64,000 nt of DNA from Streptomyces bottropensis ATCC 25435 (GCF_000383595.1 NZ_KB911581.1:4930496-4994495); one strand, 5' to 3'. Positions 34,380 through 43,255 are shown, counted from the stretch's first letter. Numbers and translations are program-made. Notes: generated by a model from the letters alone, not told the origin.

Positions 34380-34727
34380 GGGACGGCCGCGACGGTCCCA
34401 CGCCCGGGCGTCTCCCTGGACCGGGACGGCGCCGTGCTGGTGCGCACCTCGGCCTTCTCGGACCTGGTGGCCGCGGTCGACGGTGCGGTCGTCGCGTTCG
34501 AGGCCGACGAGGTCGCCGCGGCCACCCGTTCCGGCTGGAGCGTCGTCGTCACCGGTACGGCCACCGTCGTGTCCGACCCCACCGAGCACGCCCGGCTGTT
34601 GCGCACCGGACCACGCTCCTGGGTCCCGGCGTCGCAGGAGGTCTTCATACGGATCGACCCGGACCTGGTCACCGGACGCGAACCCGCCGCCGGACGGCCC
34701 CTGTACGGCCTGCACCGGCCCGTCTGA
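34380..34727 (+). pseudogene. 5'-truncated PNPOx-like flavin-binding protein
   Basis: The frame from an in-frame TGA (34377-34379) to TGA 34727 encodes the C-terminal two thirds of a pyridoxamine-5'-phosphate-oxidase-like split barrel: PGVSLDRDGAVLVRTSAFSD, DGAVVAFEADEV, SGWSVVVTGTATVV and EVFIRIDPDLVTGR. The usual N-terminal helix and strand (LRLLGTVSLGRIVFT in the paralogue at 34766) are missing and there is no good ribosome-binding site. GTG 34434 could start a short peptide. Probably a broken paralogue of the neighbouring gene. Confidence 0.6.
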
Positions 34728-34765
34728 ACCCCGGTCGCATCCCGCGCCATGGGCACCGACGGGGT

Positions 34766-35230
34766 TCAGCCGGACGACGCAGGGGCCTCGTCGGTGAGAC
34801 GGAGACCGGTGACCAGATCGGGGCGGATACGGACCGCGTGATCCATCCGCTGCGTCTCCCAGGGGCGCAACAGAGCCCGATAGCGGGCCAGTTCGCGTGG
34901 GTCGGTGACCAGCCGTGCGTACCCGGTGACCACCACGCTCCACCCGAGGTGGGTGTCGGGGTCGAGGGCGTCGGCCTCGTAGGCGACGACGGCGCCCTCG
35001 CCACCGGTCCGGCGGGTGTACCGGGTCAGCGCGGCGTCGCCGTGGGTGCGGATGACGATCTCGCCGTCGACCAGGACATGGTTCACCGGACGGATCGTCG
35101 GCAGCGCGTTCCGGGTGAAGACGATCCGCCCCAGGGACACGGTGCCCAACAGCCGCAGTGCCTCGGCACGGTCCAGCTCGACACTCCGGTGCACACCCGC
35201 GAGGGGTGTCGGGACGTCGTCGCCGGCCAT
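34766..35230 (-). CDS. PNPOx-like flavin-binding split-barrel protein
   Basis: 154 residues from ATG 35230. A complete member: N-terminal helix SVELDRAEALRLLGTVSLGR, strands IVFTRNALPTIRPVNHVLVD, EIVIRTHGD, GAVVAYEADALD, GWSVVVTGYARLV, and the C-terminal RMDHAVRIRPDLVTG. Proteins of this family bind FMN or F420 and are frequent in mycobacterial DevR regulons; the reaction is unknown. A perfect DevR-like palindrome lies 110 nt upstream (35340-35353). Confidence 0.88.
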   Translation of the reverse strand: MAGDDVPTPLAGVHRSVELDRAEALRLLGTVSLGRIVFTRNALPTIRPVNHVLVDGEIVIRTHGDAALTRYTRRTGGEGAVVAYEADALDPDTHLGWSVVVTGYARLVTDPRELARYRALLRPWETQRMDHAVRIRPDLVTGLRLTDEAPASSG

Positions 35231-35339
35231 GGCAGGTATCCGTATCGTCGTCGGGTCGTTCGGCCGCTGTCTCCGCCGCCACGCGTGAACGTGTCCGGGC
35301 CGTCCGGGCCATTCGAACGCGCGGAGATCGCGCACGCCA

Positions 35340-35353
35340 GGGCCGTTCGGCCC
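35340..35353. promoter_or_regulatory. GGGCC-GTTC-GGCCC palindrome
   Basis: Perfect 14-bp inverted repeat, identical in its core to 27294-27307, between the divergent PNPOx-like gene and the sensor kinase. GGGACC-GGT-GGTCCC (35362-35376) and a degenerate copy GGGCC-GAAC-GGCGT (35384-35397) follow. Confidence 0.6.
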
Positions 35354-35551
35354 CAACGGGGGGGACCGGTGGTCCCTCCGCCGGGGCCGAACGGCGTCGC
35401 GGCTGCTGTGTCGGCCCCGGCCCGGACCACGCCGGTGGAGCGCCTGCCACCTGGAGCGACTCGCTACCGCGCTCCCCGGCCGGGTACTACCGTGGCACAC
35501 GACCGGACCGACGGAGGTCCGTGCGTTGTCAGGGGGCCTTGAGGAGCGCTG

Positions 35552-37270
35552 GTGGGAAGTCCCGAGGAAGCCCGGATCCGGCTGCCGCAGCTGAGGCTGG
35601 ATGAGCTTCTGGAGGAGTTGCAGGCCCGGCTGGACGCCGCCCGCGGCACCCGGGACCGGGTTCACAGCCTGCTCGAAGCGGTGCTGTCGGTCGGCCGGGA
35701 GCTGGATCTGGAGCAGGCCCTTCGCAGCATCGTCGAAGCCGCCGCGGTTCTCGTCAACGCGGAGTACGCCGCCCTCGGCGTGATCGGTCCCGACGGCAGG
35801 CGACTGTCCGCCTTCCACACGGTTGGCGTCAGCGCGGAGCGGATCGCCCGCATCGGCCCGTACCCGGAGGGGCACGGCATCCTCGGCGAGCTGATCCACC
35901 ACCCCGAGCCGCTGCGCCTGGCGAAGATCTCCGAGCACCCGTCCTCGTACGGCTTCCCACCCCACCATCCGCCGATGAACACCTTCCTCGGAGTCCCGAT
36001 CCGAGTGCGTGAGCAGGTCTTCGGGAACCTGTATCTGACCGAGAAGCGGGGTGGCGCCCACTTCGACGAGGAGGACGTCTCGGTCACGCTCACCCTGGCG
36101 GTGGCGGCCGGAGTCGCGATCGACAACGCCCGGTTGTACGCGGAGTCCCGGCTGAGGGAGCGCTGGCTGCGGGCGAACGCCGAGATCACGCACCGGCTGA
36201 TGTCCGGGGGCGAGCGGGCCGAGGTGCTCGGTCTGATCGCCGACCGGGCACGGGAGATCACCGGAGCGGCCCTCACGGTGGTGGCGATGCCCTTGGGCGA
36301 CACGGACTCGCTCGCGGTGGAGCTGGCTCTGGGCAAGGAGGCGGAGGTCTTCCAGGGCCTCGTCCTGCCTGTGGACGGCACTTTGATGGGTGAGGCGTTC
36401 TCCGGGGTCACCGCTGTCACCAGCGCGGATGTCACCCACGACAAGCGCGTCCCGGTCGAGGCACCGAGGATCGCCGGGCTCGGAGCGGCCGTCGCCGTGC
36501 CCGTCGGCACGGGCGAGAGCGGCGTACGTGGTGTTCTCCTCCTGGTCAGGGAGTCCGGGCAGACGCCGTTCACGGAGAAGGAGATCGATCCGCTGCGGGG
36601 TTTCGCCGCGCAGGCGGCGATCGCGATGGAGCTGGCGGAACGCCGTCTTGAGGCCGAGGAGGTCGCGGTGCTCAAGGACCGCGACCGGATCGCCCGTGAC
36701 CTGCATGACCTGGCGATCCAGCGGCTGTTCGCCACCGGGATGACCCTCCAGAGCGCGGGCCGCTTCATCGAGCACGCGGAGGCGTCGGAACGTGTCGTGC
36801 GGGCGGTGGACGACCTCGACGAGACCATCAAGATCATACGATCGACGATCTTCGGTCTGCGGACCCGCGAGGGAGCGGCGGAGGCAGGCCTGCGGGCCCG
36901 TGCCGTGCGACTCGTCGGCGAGACGGCCCCCGTACTCGGCTTCGCCCCCAGCGTGCGCATGGAGGGCCTGCTGGACACCGATGTGCCGAAGGAGATCGCC
37001 GACCACGTGGTCGCGGTGCTCTCCGAGGCCCTGACCAACGTCGGCCGGCACGCCCACGCGGACCGGACCGAGGTGGCGCTCTTCACCGACGGCCGGGACG
37101 TCAGGCTCTCGGTCGTCGACAACGGAGTCGGCCTCCCGGCCGACGGCCGCCGCAGCGGACTGCGGAACATGGCGGAGCGCGCCGAACAGATGGGCGGCCG
37201 ACTGGAGTTGGGCGAGACCGACGGCGGCGGCACCACGCTGGTGTGGCGGGTGCCGTTGCGGAAGAGGTAG
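35552..37270 (+). CDS. osdK: DosS/OsdK-like GAF-GAF sensor histidine kinase
   Basis: 572 residues from GTG 35552 (GAGGAG upstream). Two GAF domains (~45-195 and ~215-365) precede a HisKA_3 dimerisation domain with phospho-acceptor His385 (RIARDLHDLAIQRLF), and an ATPase domain with N-box EALTNVGRHAHA, DNGVGLP and the GxG turn near GGGTTLVW. No membrane segment, so it is cytoplasmic. GAF1 keeps the GFPPHHPPMNTFLGVPIRVR segment typical of the haem-binding DosS/DosT sensors of mycobacteria, so oxygen or redox sensing is plausible but unproven. The cognate regulator is probably the DevR-like protein at 24592, although the two are not adjacent. Confidence 0.9.
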   Translation: MGSPEEARIRLPQLRLDELLEELQARLDAARGTRDRVHSLLEAVLSVGRELDLEQALRSIVEAAAVLVNAEYAALGVIGPDGRRLSAFHTVGVSAERIARIGPYPEGHGILGELIHHPEPLRLAKISEHPSSYGFPPHHPPMNTFLGVPIRVREQVFGNLYLTEKRGGAHFDEEDVSVTLTLAVAAGVAIDNARLYAESRLRERWLRANAEITHRLMSGGERAEVLGLIADRAREITGAALTVVAMPLGDTDSLAVELALGKEAEVFQGLVLPVDGTLMGEAFSGVTAVTSADVTHDKRVPVEAPRIAGLGAAVAVPVGTGESGVRGVLLLVRESGQTPFTEKEIDPLRGFAAQAAIAMELAERRLEAEEVAVLKDRDRIARDLHDLAIQRLFATGMTLQSAGRFIEHAEASERVVRAVDDLDETIKIIRSTIFGLRTREGAAEAGLRARAVRLVGETAPVLGFAPSVRMEGLLDTDVPKEIADHVVAVLSEALTNVGRHAHADRTEVALFTDGRDVRLSVVDNGVGLPADGRRSGLRNMAERAEQMGGRLELGETDGGGTTLVWRVPLRKR

Positions 37271-37552
37271 GAGCCCAGGGTGCTTCGCCACCGGCCCCGG
37301 ACGGCGAAGCCCGACGGTGCCGGAGCGTCGACCGGGTGACAGCCCGTCCGGCGCGGCGCACCTCCGGCGGCTGGACGAGGCAGCTCCGGCCGCCCCCGTC
37401 GTCACGGTGTGGAGAACGGTCCGGGCCCCGAAGGCGAGGAGCGGTCGGAGTGGACTGTTCGGGGTGTCGTCCGCCTCGACGAGCTGCCCGGAGCGACTGG
37501 TCGCTGCCCCGCGCACCCCCCGGCTCGCTGCGCGTGGACGCACGGGAGGGGG

Positions 37553-37810
37553 TTACCCGCTGAGCGCGGCGCGGATGATCTTGGTCTTCTCCTCGGTGAA
37601 CACCCCGCTGTCGAGGAGGGAGAGGACGGACAGCACGCCACCGCTGGAGCCCCAGCTGCCCTCGTCGATGACACGGAAGTCGACCCACCAGGTGGGCGAC
37701 GGCTCCGACAGGCCGCAGGCGTCGGCCAGTGCGGCCAGGACACGCTCGATGACCTCGGTCCTGACCTCCTGCCGCCAGTCTCCGTCCATCACCGCCACGT
37801 CGATCGCCAT
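37553..37810 (-). CDS. tautomerase-superfamily-like small protein
   Basis: 85 residues from ATG 37810. The beta-alpha-beta pattern (AIDVAVMDGDW, then EVRTEVIERVLAALADACGL, then TWWVDFRVIDEGSWGSSGGV) and the final helix (FTEEKTKIIRAAL) resemble 4-oxalocrotonate-tautomerase-like proteins. The catalytic amino-terminal Pro of that family is absent: with this start the mature N-terminus would be Ala. It may be inactive or do other chemistry. It ends in TAA. It lies 71 nt beyond the universal stress gene on the same strand. Confidence 0.6.
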   Translation of the reverse strand: MAIDVAVMDGDWRQEVRTEVIERVLAALADACGLSEPSPTWWVDFRVIDEGSWGSSGGVLSVLSLLDSGVFTEEKTKIIRAALSG

Positions 37811-37881
37811 GACATCGACGGGCAGGGGAGAGGTGCTGGTAGTGCCGGGACAGGTTCGGCGCGACGGGCGGGCAGCCGGCC

Positions 37882-38766
37882 TCAGCCGTGGGGGACGACG
37901 GCCACCGGGCACCGCACATGATGGAGGGCTGCCTGCACCACGTGGCCCAGGTGGGCCCCCAGGCCGTGGCGGTGCGCACTGCGGCCCACCACCAGGAGCG
38001 AGGCGCCCTCGGCGGCGTGCACGACCGCCTTGGCGTGGCCGTCCAGACGCACACTGTCGTCCACTTCCACCTGCGGGTACTTCTCGCGCCAGGGCTGCAG
38101 CGCCTTGTCCAGCAGCTTTCGCGCGTCCCCGGTCAGTTCCTCGGTGACCTCGTGGTCCACACCCCAGGGCAAGCGTGCGTGGAGCGGCACGCTCCGTCCG
38201 TGGACGGCCAGCAGCGGGACGCCCCTCGCGGCGGCGGAGTGGAAGGCGAAGTCCAGCAGTTCGTCGGAGGAGTGGTGCAGTTTCAGAGCCACGACCACGC
38301 GGCTCGCGGCTGCCTGAACGGGTTTCTGGTCCCCGGCCCGCCCCTGGCGGGCGTCGGCGCGGACGAGGATGACCGGCCGCTGGGCCCGTGCGACGACGGG
38401 CAGACTGATGTCTCCGAGGAAGTAGCTCTCCACCGACTCGAGCCTGTGCGAGCCGAGCACGGTCATCTCGGACTCGCTAGCCGCCTGGAGCAGGGCGTTC
38501 CGGGCGTCGTCGGAGACCAGGCTCCCGACGACCAGCAGTCCCGGATGGCGGGTCTGGAGCTCCGCCCGCGCGGTGTGGACGAGACGCTTCGCCCAGTAGT
38601 TCTGATCGACCTCCGAGGGAACGCGGGCCGGTTCCGGCACCAGCAGCGGCCACGCATGCAGCAGTCGCAGGGTCAGCTTGCGCTTCTCGGCCTCGTCAGC
38701 GGCCCAGCGGGCGGCGGCAAGGCTCTCGGGTGAGCCGTCCAGGCCCACGGTGACAACGGGTTGCAT
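37882..38766 (-). CDS. universal stress protein, tandem UspA domains
   Basis: 294 residues from ATG 38766. Domain 1 begins PVVTVGLDGSPESLAAARWA but its nucleotide signature is degenerate (GSHRLESVESYFLGDIS, with the second Gly lost). Domain 2 (~155-294) begins RVVVALKLHHSSDELLDFAF and ends VGRSAHRHGLGAHLGHV. It may not bind ATP in domain 1. Unlike the Usp genes at 27397 and 29347, it has no clear GGGCC-N4-GGCCC box upstream. Confidence 0.9.
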   Translation of the reverse strand: MQPVVTVGLDGSPESLAAARWAADEAEKRKLTLRLLHAWPLLVPEPARVPSEVDQNYWAKRLVHTARAELQTRHPGLLVVGSLVSDDARNALLQAASESEMTVLGSHRLESVESYFLGDISLPVVARAQRPVILVRADARQGRAGDQKPVQAAASRVVVALKLHHSSDELLDFAFHSAAARGVPLLAVHGRSVPLHARLPWGVDHEVTEELTGDARKLLDKALQPWREKYPQVEVDDSVRLDGHAKAVVHAAEGASLLVVGRSAHRHGLGAHLGHVVQAALHHVRCPVAVVPHG

Positions 38767-39077
38767 GGCGGCGGCCTCCGTCTCGTACGAAGCTGGAAAC
38801 GACGGTGCATGTGGTGACGGTGAGCGAGTCCGATACGGGGAGGTCCGGATGCCGCCGGCGTGCCGAGTGAGATGCGTCGTCTCCTTCGAGAATCACCCCT
38901 TTCCCTCCCCGGCGCATGTGCACCCGGCGGACCAGCGAAAACGGACTTTTCGATCACGTGATGTGTGCCGGCGGGGCGGGACCACGGCCGGTGGTGTCGG
39001 CCGACACGGGGGACACGCCACCCCGTACCGAGGCGCTCCCTGCCGTCCTACGGCCTGCCGCTTTCCCGGGCGGGCGA
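38767..39077. other. 311-nt intergenic stretch
   Basis: Contains no plausible gene. A 10-bp palindrome, ATCACGTGAT, at 38952-38961 is the only feature noted. It should hold the promoter of the leftward universal stress gene and the end of the phosphatase gene's transcript. Confidence 0.4.
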
Positions 39078-41036
39078 TCACAGCTTGAGCGTGAACCAGG
39101 TGGTCTTCCCCTGGTCCGTGGGGCGTACCCCCCAGCTGTCGGCCAGGGCACGCACCAGGAGCAGCCCTCGGCCGGACTCCTCGTCTTCGGCGGCGAGACG
39201 GGGCTGGGGGAGGTGGGGACTGCGGTCGCTGACCTCGACCGTCAGATCCGTCGCGGTACAGCACACCTGCAGCCCGATGGGGCCCTCGGCGTGCTGGACG
39301 GCGTTCGTCAGGGTCTCGGAGAGCAGCAGCAGCGCGTGCTCCCCCGAACCGGCACAGTCCCAGGAGGCGAGAAGCTTGGAGAGGAACTCCCGGCCCTCGG
39401 GCACCGAGGACGGCACCGCGGGCAGATCGGTGGTGAGGGCGGCGAGCGGAGCGGCCGGCAACTGCGCGAGGAGCAGCGTGACGTCGTCGTTGTGGCTCTC
39501 GGCGTCGGGAAGCAGTCGGGCGAGCACATGGTCGGCGGCGGTCTCCAGGCACGAGTCGTGGGCGAAGAAACCGTCGAGGGACCGGATCAGTTCACCGATG
39601 TGGTCGTCGATGTCGCTGCCGGGCGTCTCGACCAGGCCGTCCGTGTACAGGACGAGCGTGGAACCGGGCGCGATCTCCTCGCACGATTGCTGGTAGAGGA
39701 TGCCGCCGACCCCGAGAGGCGCGTTCACCGGTGTGGTGAGCCGTCGGACGGGGGCACCGGGAGAGGTGATCAGCGTCGGCAGATGGCCGGCCGAGCACAC
39801 GGTCACGGTTCCGGTGTCGGGGGCGATGACCAGGTAGCAGCAGGTGACGAGCTGGTCGGGGACGTCGAGGTCGGCGACACAGGTGTCGAGGGCCTGCATC
39901 AGCTGGCGTGGCTGCATCCCGGTCTTGGCGAGCGCGTGCGCGGCGGCACGCAACTGGCCCATCACGGCGGCGGCTTCGAGGCCGCGGCCCATGACGTCCC
40001 CGATCAGCACGCCGACCCGGCCCGCGCCCAGCGGGACGAGGTCGAACCAGTCGCCGCCCACGCCGGCCCCCTGGGTGGCGGGCCGGTAGCGGCTCGCGGT
40101 GGCCAGGCCGGGGATGGCGGGCGGGGTGCCCATCAGGCTGCGCTGCAGGGTGAGCGCGATGTGCCGTTGCTGCTCGTACAGGGCGGTGAGCTCGGCCTCA
40201 GCGCGCTTGCGGTCGCTGATGTCCCGGACGATGGCGCAGGCGCCGACGACCGTGCCGCCGGTGTCCCTGGTCGGCCACAGCGTGACGTCGACGTCGAGCA
40301 GGGCTCCGGTCCGGGTCACGCGCAGTGTCTCGAAGTGCTCGACCTTCTCGCCGCGACGCAGCCCCTCCATGAGCGCGCTGATCTCGTCGGCACGATCCAC
40401 CGGGGCCAGGAAGGACATGTGGCGGCCGATGGCCTGCTCGGCGGTGTACCCGTACAACCGCTGGGCGGCGGCGTTCCAGTAGGTGATGTGCCCGTCGAGG
40501 GTCTTGGCGAGGATCGCGTCCTGTGACGACTCCACGAGCGCCGCCAGTTCGTTGATACGCCGCTCGGCGGCCTTGCGGTCGCTGACGTCTCGGACGGCGG
40601 CGGACACCAGCAGTCCGTCCGCGGTCTCCAGGGGACTGAGGCTGATCTCGACGGGGAACTCCGTCCCGTCCTTGCGCAGTCCGTGCAGCTCCAGTCCGGC
40701 GCCCATCGGGCGCACCTGGCGGTTGGCGGCGTAGCCGTCCCGATGCCGGGTGTGGTGGTCACGGAAGCGATGGGGGATGAGCAGCTCGACCGGGCGGCCC
40801 AGCAGGTCCTCGCGCCGGTAGCCGAAGAGGGCTTCCGTCTGTGCGTTCACGAGCCGGATGGTCCCGGTGTCGTCGACGATGACCATGGCGTCCGGGGCGG
40901 CTTCCAGGAGCCCTCGGAAGCGCTCCTCGACCACCCCCGCCGCACCGTCGTGTTCCTCTTGCGCACCGCAGCGGCAGCGCCCTCCGTCGGCGGCACCGGC
41001 ATGCCGCGCCGGCGCCACCGGGACGAAATCGTTCAT
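39078..41036 (-). CDS. PAS-PAS-SpoIIE phosphatase with C-terminal anti-sigma-type ATPase domain
   Basis: 652 residues from ATG 41036. Two PAS domains (~40-155: FRGLLEAAPDAMVIVDDTGT; ~165-290: LAALVESSQDAILAKTLDGH) are followed by a PP2C/SpoIIE phosphatase (~305-510) with metal sites VGGDWFDLV, VLIGDVMGRG, LVLYTDGL and NDDVTLLL. A GHKL ATPase of the RsbW/SpoIIAB class (~520-652: LLLSETLTNAVQHA, SGRGLLLVRALAD) closes the chain. Phosphatase and kinase-like activities on a STAS antagonist would thus sit in one polypeptide. The STAS protein at 33719 is the nearest candidate partner, but it lacks the usual Ser. The sensed signal is unknown. Confidence 0.92.
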   Translation of the reverse strand: MNDFVPVAPARHAGAADGGRCRCGAQEEHDGAAGVVEERFRGLLEAAPDAMVIVDDTGTIRLVNAQTEALFGYRREDLLGRPVELLIPHRFRDHHTRHRDGYAANRQVRPMGAGLELHGLRKDGTEFPVEISLSPLETADGLLVSAAVRDVSDRKAAERRINELAALVESSQDAILAKTLDGHITYWNAAAQRLYGYTAEQAIGRHMSFLAPVDRADEISALMEGLRRGEKVEHFETLRVTRTGALLDVDVTLWPTRDTGGTVVGACAIVRDISDRKRAEAELTALYEQQRHIALTLQRSLMGTPPAIPGLATASRYRPATQGAGVGGDWFDLVPLGAGRVGVLIGDVMGRGLEAAAVMGQLRAAAHALAKTGMQPRQLMQALDTCVADLDVPDQLVTCCYLVIAPDTGTVTVCSAGHLPTLITSPGAPVRRLTTPVNAPLGVGGILYQQSCEEIAPGSTLVLYTDGLVETPGSDIDDHIGELIRSLDGFFAHDSCLETAADHVLARLLPDAESHNDDVTLLLAQLPAAPLAALTTDLPAVPSSVPEGREFLSKLLASWDCAGSGEHALLLLSETLTNAVQHAEGPIGLQVCCTATDLTVEVSDRSPHLPQPRLAAEDEESGRGLLLVRALADSWGVRPTDQGKTTWFTLKL

Positions 41037-41217
41037 GCCCGCCCCCACCCCGCCTTCCCTGACGATCGGGCCATCCCATCGCCCCGGTGCCGGACCCACC
41101 CCCGTTTGTCGCTGATTGTCCAGCCGGTGAACGAACTTGTCCCGGTTCGCGTCTCGGATGCCCGGCCCGACACCGGACCGGACCGTGCTTCGAGGCGCCG
41201 TCGCCGATACCGGGCGA

Positions 41218-41892
41218 TCAGGTCCGCGTCTCCCGAGTGGTCTCCTCCGCGCCGCCCAGGTCCAGGCGGAACGGCGGGTACGCGTCCGTCATCAGAGCGG
41301 CGTAGGCCGAGACCCGCAGGACCCACCTGTTGAGGCCGATGATCAGGTCGAACAGGTCCTTCGGATACTTCTCGGTGAAGGCCAGGATCACGACCGCGAT
41401 GACCGTCAGCAGGCCGATCAGGCCGCCTGACCACCAGCCGACGTGGGCGCCGCCGAGGAAGAACCCGACGACCAGGTAGTGCGGGATCGCCAGCAGCCAC
41501 CACTTCACCAGCACCAGGCCGCGCGAGAGCCGCTCCGGGTAGGCGATGTCCAGCCGGGCCGGGTAGTCCGGTTCCTCGCCCAGGCTGAAAGGCGGGTACC
41601 GATCGGTGCCGAGGGCGTCGTGCGCGTAGTAGGCGACCCGCCAACTCCAGCGCATCACCCCCACGTTGAAGTCGAACAACGTGCGAGGGTAACGCTCGGT
41701 GAACAGGATGGCGAAGAACGCGATCACCGTCACCACGCCGAAGGCGATCCACAGGAAGAACAGCACGATGTAGTGCGGGACGGCGAGGATCCATTTCACG
41801 AGCCACAGCCATCGGGACAGTGGCGCGTCGATACGCGCGTTCACCTGGACCGGTCGGACCGGAGGGACCGAGAATGTCACCTGGTTCGTCAT
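41218..41892 (-). CDS. DUF4389 membrane protein
   Basis: 224 residues from ATG 41892 (AAGGAG 9 nt upstream; the longer frame is noise). Two DUF4389 units in tandem: WLWLVKWILAVPHYIVLFFL with FTERYPRTLFDFNVGVMRWS, then LVLVKWWLLAIPHYLVVGFF with FTEKYPKDLFDLIIGLNRWV. Four hydrophobic segments suggest an integral membrane protein with YPPF loops at the end of each unit. Function unknown. It ends the stress island and is separated from the homogentisate operon by a strong hairpin. Confidence 0.88.
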   Translation of the reverse strand: MTNQVTFSVPPVRPVQVNARIDAPLSRWLWLVKWILAVPHYIVLFFLWIAFGVVTVIAFFAILFTERYPRTLFDFNVGVMRWSWRVAYYAHDALGTDRYPPFSLGEEPDYPARLDIAYPERLSRGLVLVKWWLLAIPHYLVVGFFLGGAHVGWWSGGLIGLLTVIAVVILAFTEKYPKDLFDLIIGLNRWVLRVSAYAALMTDAYPPFRLDLGGAEETTRETRT

Positions 41893-41965
41893 GGCGATCA
41901 GCTCCTTCGCCCGGCGGAAGTCCGCCGGTGTGGGCTCATGACCAGCGTGGCCGCTTCGGCCGGAC

Positions 41966-42004
41966 GCCGCGAGGGCAGGACGAATCCTGTCCTGCCCTCG
42001 CGGC
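41966..42004 (-). terminator. perfect 16-bp hairpin after the homogentisate operon
   Basis: GCCGCGAGGGCAGGAC (41966-41981) pairs exactly with GTCCTGCCCTCGCGGC (41989-42004) across a 7-nt loop, 54 nt beyond the fahA stop. It isolates the operon from the DUF4389 gene downstream. Confidence 0.85.
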
Positions 42005-42058
42005 TGCCCGCGCCGGCCGTTGTCGGCCACCGCTCCCGCGGCCGAGCCCACCTTTGAC

Positions 42059-43255
42059 TCAGTACGCCTCCCGCTTGCCGCCGGTGATCCGGCCGCGGGC
42101 CTCGCCGAAGCCGAGACGGGTTCCGTCGGCGCCCGGCGCGGTGGCGGCCAGGACGATCTCGTCCCCGTCCTCCAGGAACGTGCGCTGCCGACCGTTGACG
42201 GTGATCGGTTCCTTGCCGCCCCAGGTCAGCTCGATGAAGGCACCGCGCTGATCCTTCTGCGGACCGGAAACGGTGCCGGAGGCGAACAGGTCACCGGTGC
42301 GCGAGGGCGCCCCGTTGACGGTCTGGTGGGCCAGCATCTGGGCGGGGGACCAGTACATCGCGGCGTACGGCGGCCGGGAGACCGTCTGGCCGTTCCAGGA
42401 GACCGTGAGATCGATGTCGAGGCCCCACGGCCGCTCCATCCGCAGATACGGCAGCACGGCCGGCTCCTGGGCCGGGACCGGGACCCGGGCGGCGTCCAGG
42501 GCGAGCAGCGGCACCACCCACGGGGAGATCGTGGAGGCGAACGACTTCCCCAGGTTGGGACCGAGCGGGACGTACTCCCAGGCCTGGATGTCACGCGCGG
42601 ACCAGTCGTTGAACAGCACCACCCCGAAGATGTGGCGCTCCGCGTCCTCGGCGGCGATGCGGGAGCCCATGGCGCTGCCGGTCCCGAGGACGAAGCCGAG
42701 CTCGGCCTCGATGTCGAGACGGGTCGAGGGTCCGAAGACCGGCGCCGGGTCCTGAGGGCCCTTGCGCTGCCCGCAGGGCCGGACGATGTCGGTGCCCGAG
42801 ACGACGACCGAGGCCGCGCGGCCGTGGTAGCCGACCGGAAGGTGCTTCCAGTTCGGCATCAGCGGGTCGGGGTTGTCGGGCCGGAAGAGCCTCCCCAGGT
42901 TGGAGGCGTGGTGCTCGGAGGCGTAGAAGTCGACGTAGTCGGCGACCTCGAACGGCAGGTGCAGTGTCACCGCGCCCAGGTCGTGGACTGCCTCGGCGGG
43001 AACCTCGCCCCGAAGCCGCTCGGTGATCGCGGCCCGGACCTCGACCCAGCGGGTGTGGCCTTGCGCCATGAAGGCGTTCAGGCTCGGGCGGGCGAAGACG
43101 TCGTCGCCCAGCAGGACGGCCAGGTCCACGACGTGGTCGCCGTAGCGGGTCGCCACGCGCGGCTCCCGCCCGGGCAGCGAGTAGACGCCGTAGGGCAGGT
43201 TGGTCAGGCCGAACAGCGACTCGGCCGGAACGGTCAACGGGGTGGTGCTGGTCAT
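42059..43255 (-). CDS. fahA: fumarylacetoacetase
   Basis: 398 residues, last enzyme of tyrosine breakdown: fumarylacetoacetate to fumarate and acetoacetate. The N-terminal SH3-like domain (SLFGLTNLPYGVYSLPGREP) and C-terminal catalytic domain are typical: YVDFYASEHHASNLGRLFRP with the catalytic His, PVGYHGRAASVVVSG, RLDIEAELGFVLG, and VLFNDWSARDIQAWEYVPLG with the metal Asp. Its ATG overlaps the stop of the unknown gene upstream by 4 nt (ATGA), so all three genes of the operon are translationally coupled. Confidence 0.96.
   Translation of the reverse strand: MTSTTPLTVPAESLFGLTNLPYGVYSLPGREPRVATRYGDHVVDLAVLLGDDVFARPSLNAFMAQGHTRWVEVRAAITERLRGEVPAEAVHDLGAVTLHLPFEVADYVDFYASEHHASNLGRLFRPDNPDPLMPNWKHLPVGYHGRAASVVVSGTDIVRPCGQRKGPQDPAPVFGPSTRLDIEAELGFVLGTGSAMGSRIAAEDAERHIFGVVLFNDWSARDIQAWEYVPLGPNLGKSFASTISPWVVPLLALDAARVPVPAQEPAVLPYLRMERPWGLDIDLTVSWNGQTVSRPPYAAMYWSPAQMLAHQTVNGAPSRTGDLFASGTVSGPQKDQRGAFIELTWGGKEPITVNGRQRTFLEDGDEIVLAATAPGADGTRLGFGEARGRITGGKREAY

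Noticed and set aside
34766..37543. A 925-codon leftward open frame covering the sensor kinase gene
   Set aside because: Its upper part is antisense to the GAF-GAF kinase and is Arg/Pro/Ser-rich with no domain; only the last 154 codons (PNPOx-like) are real.
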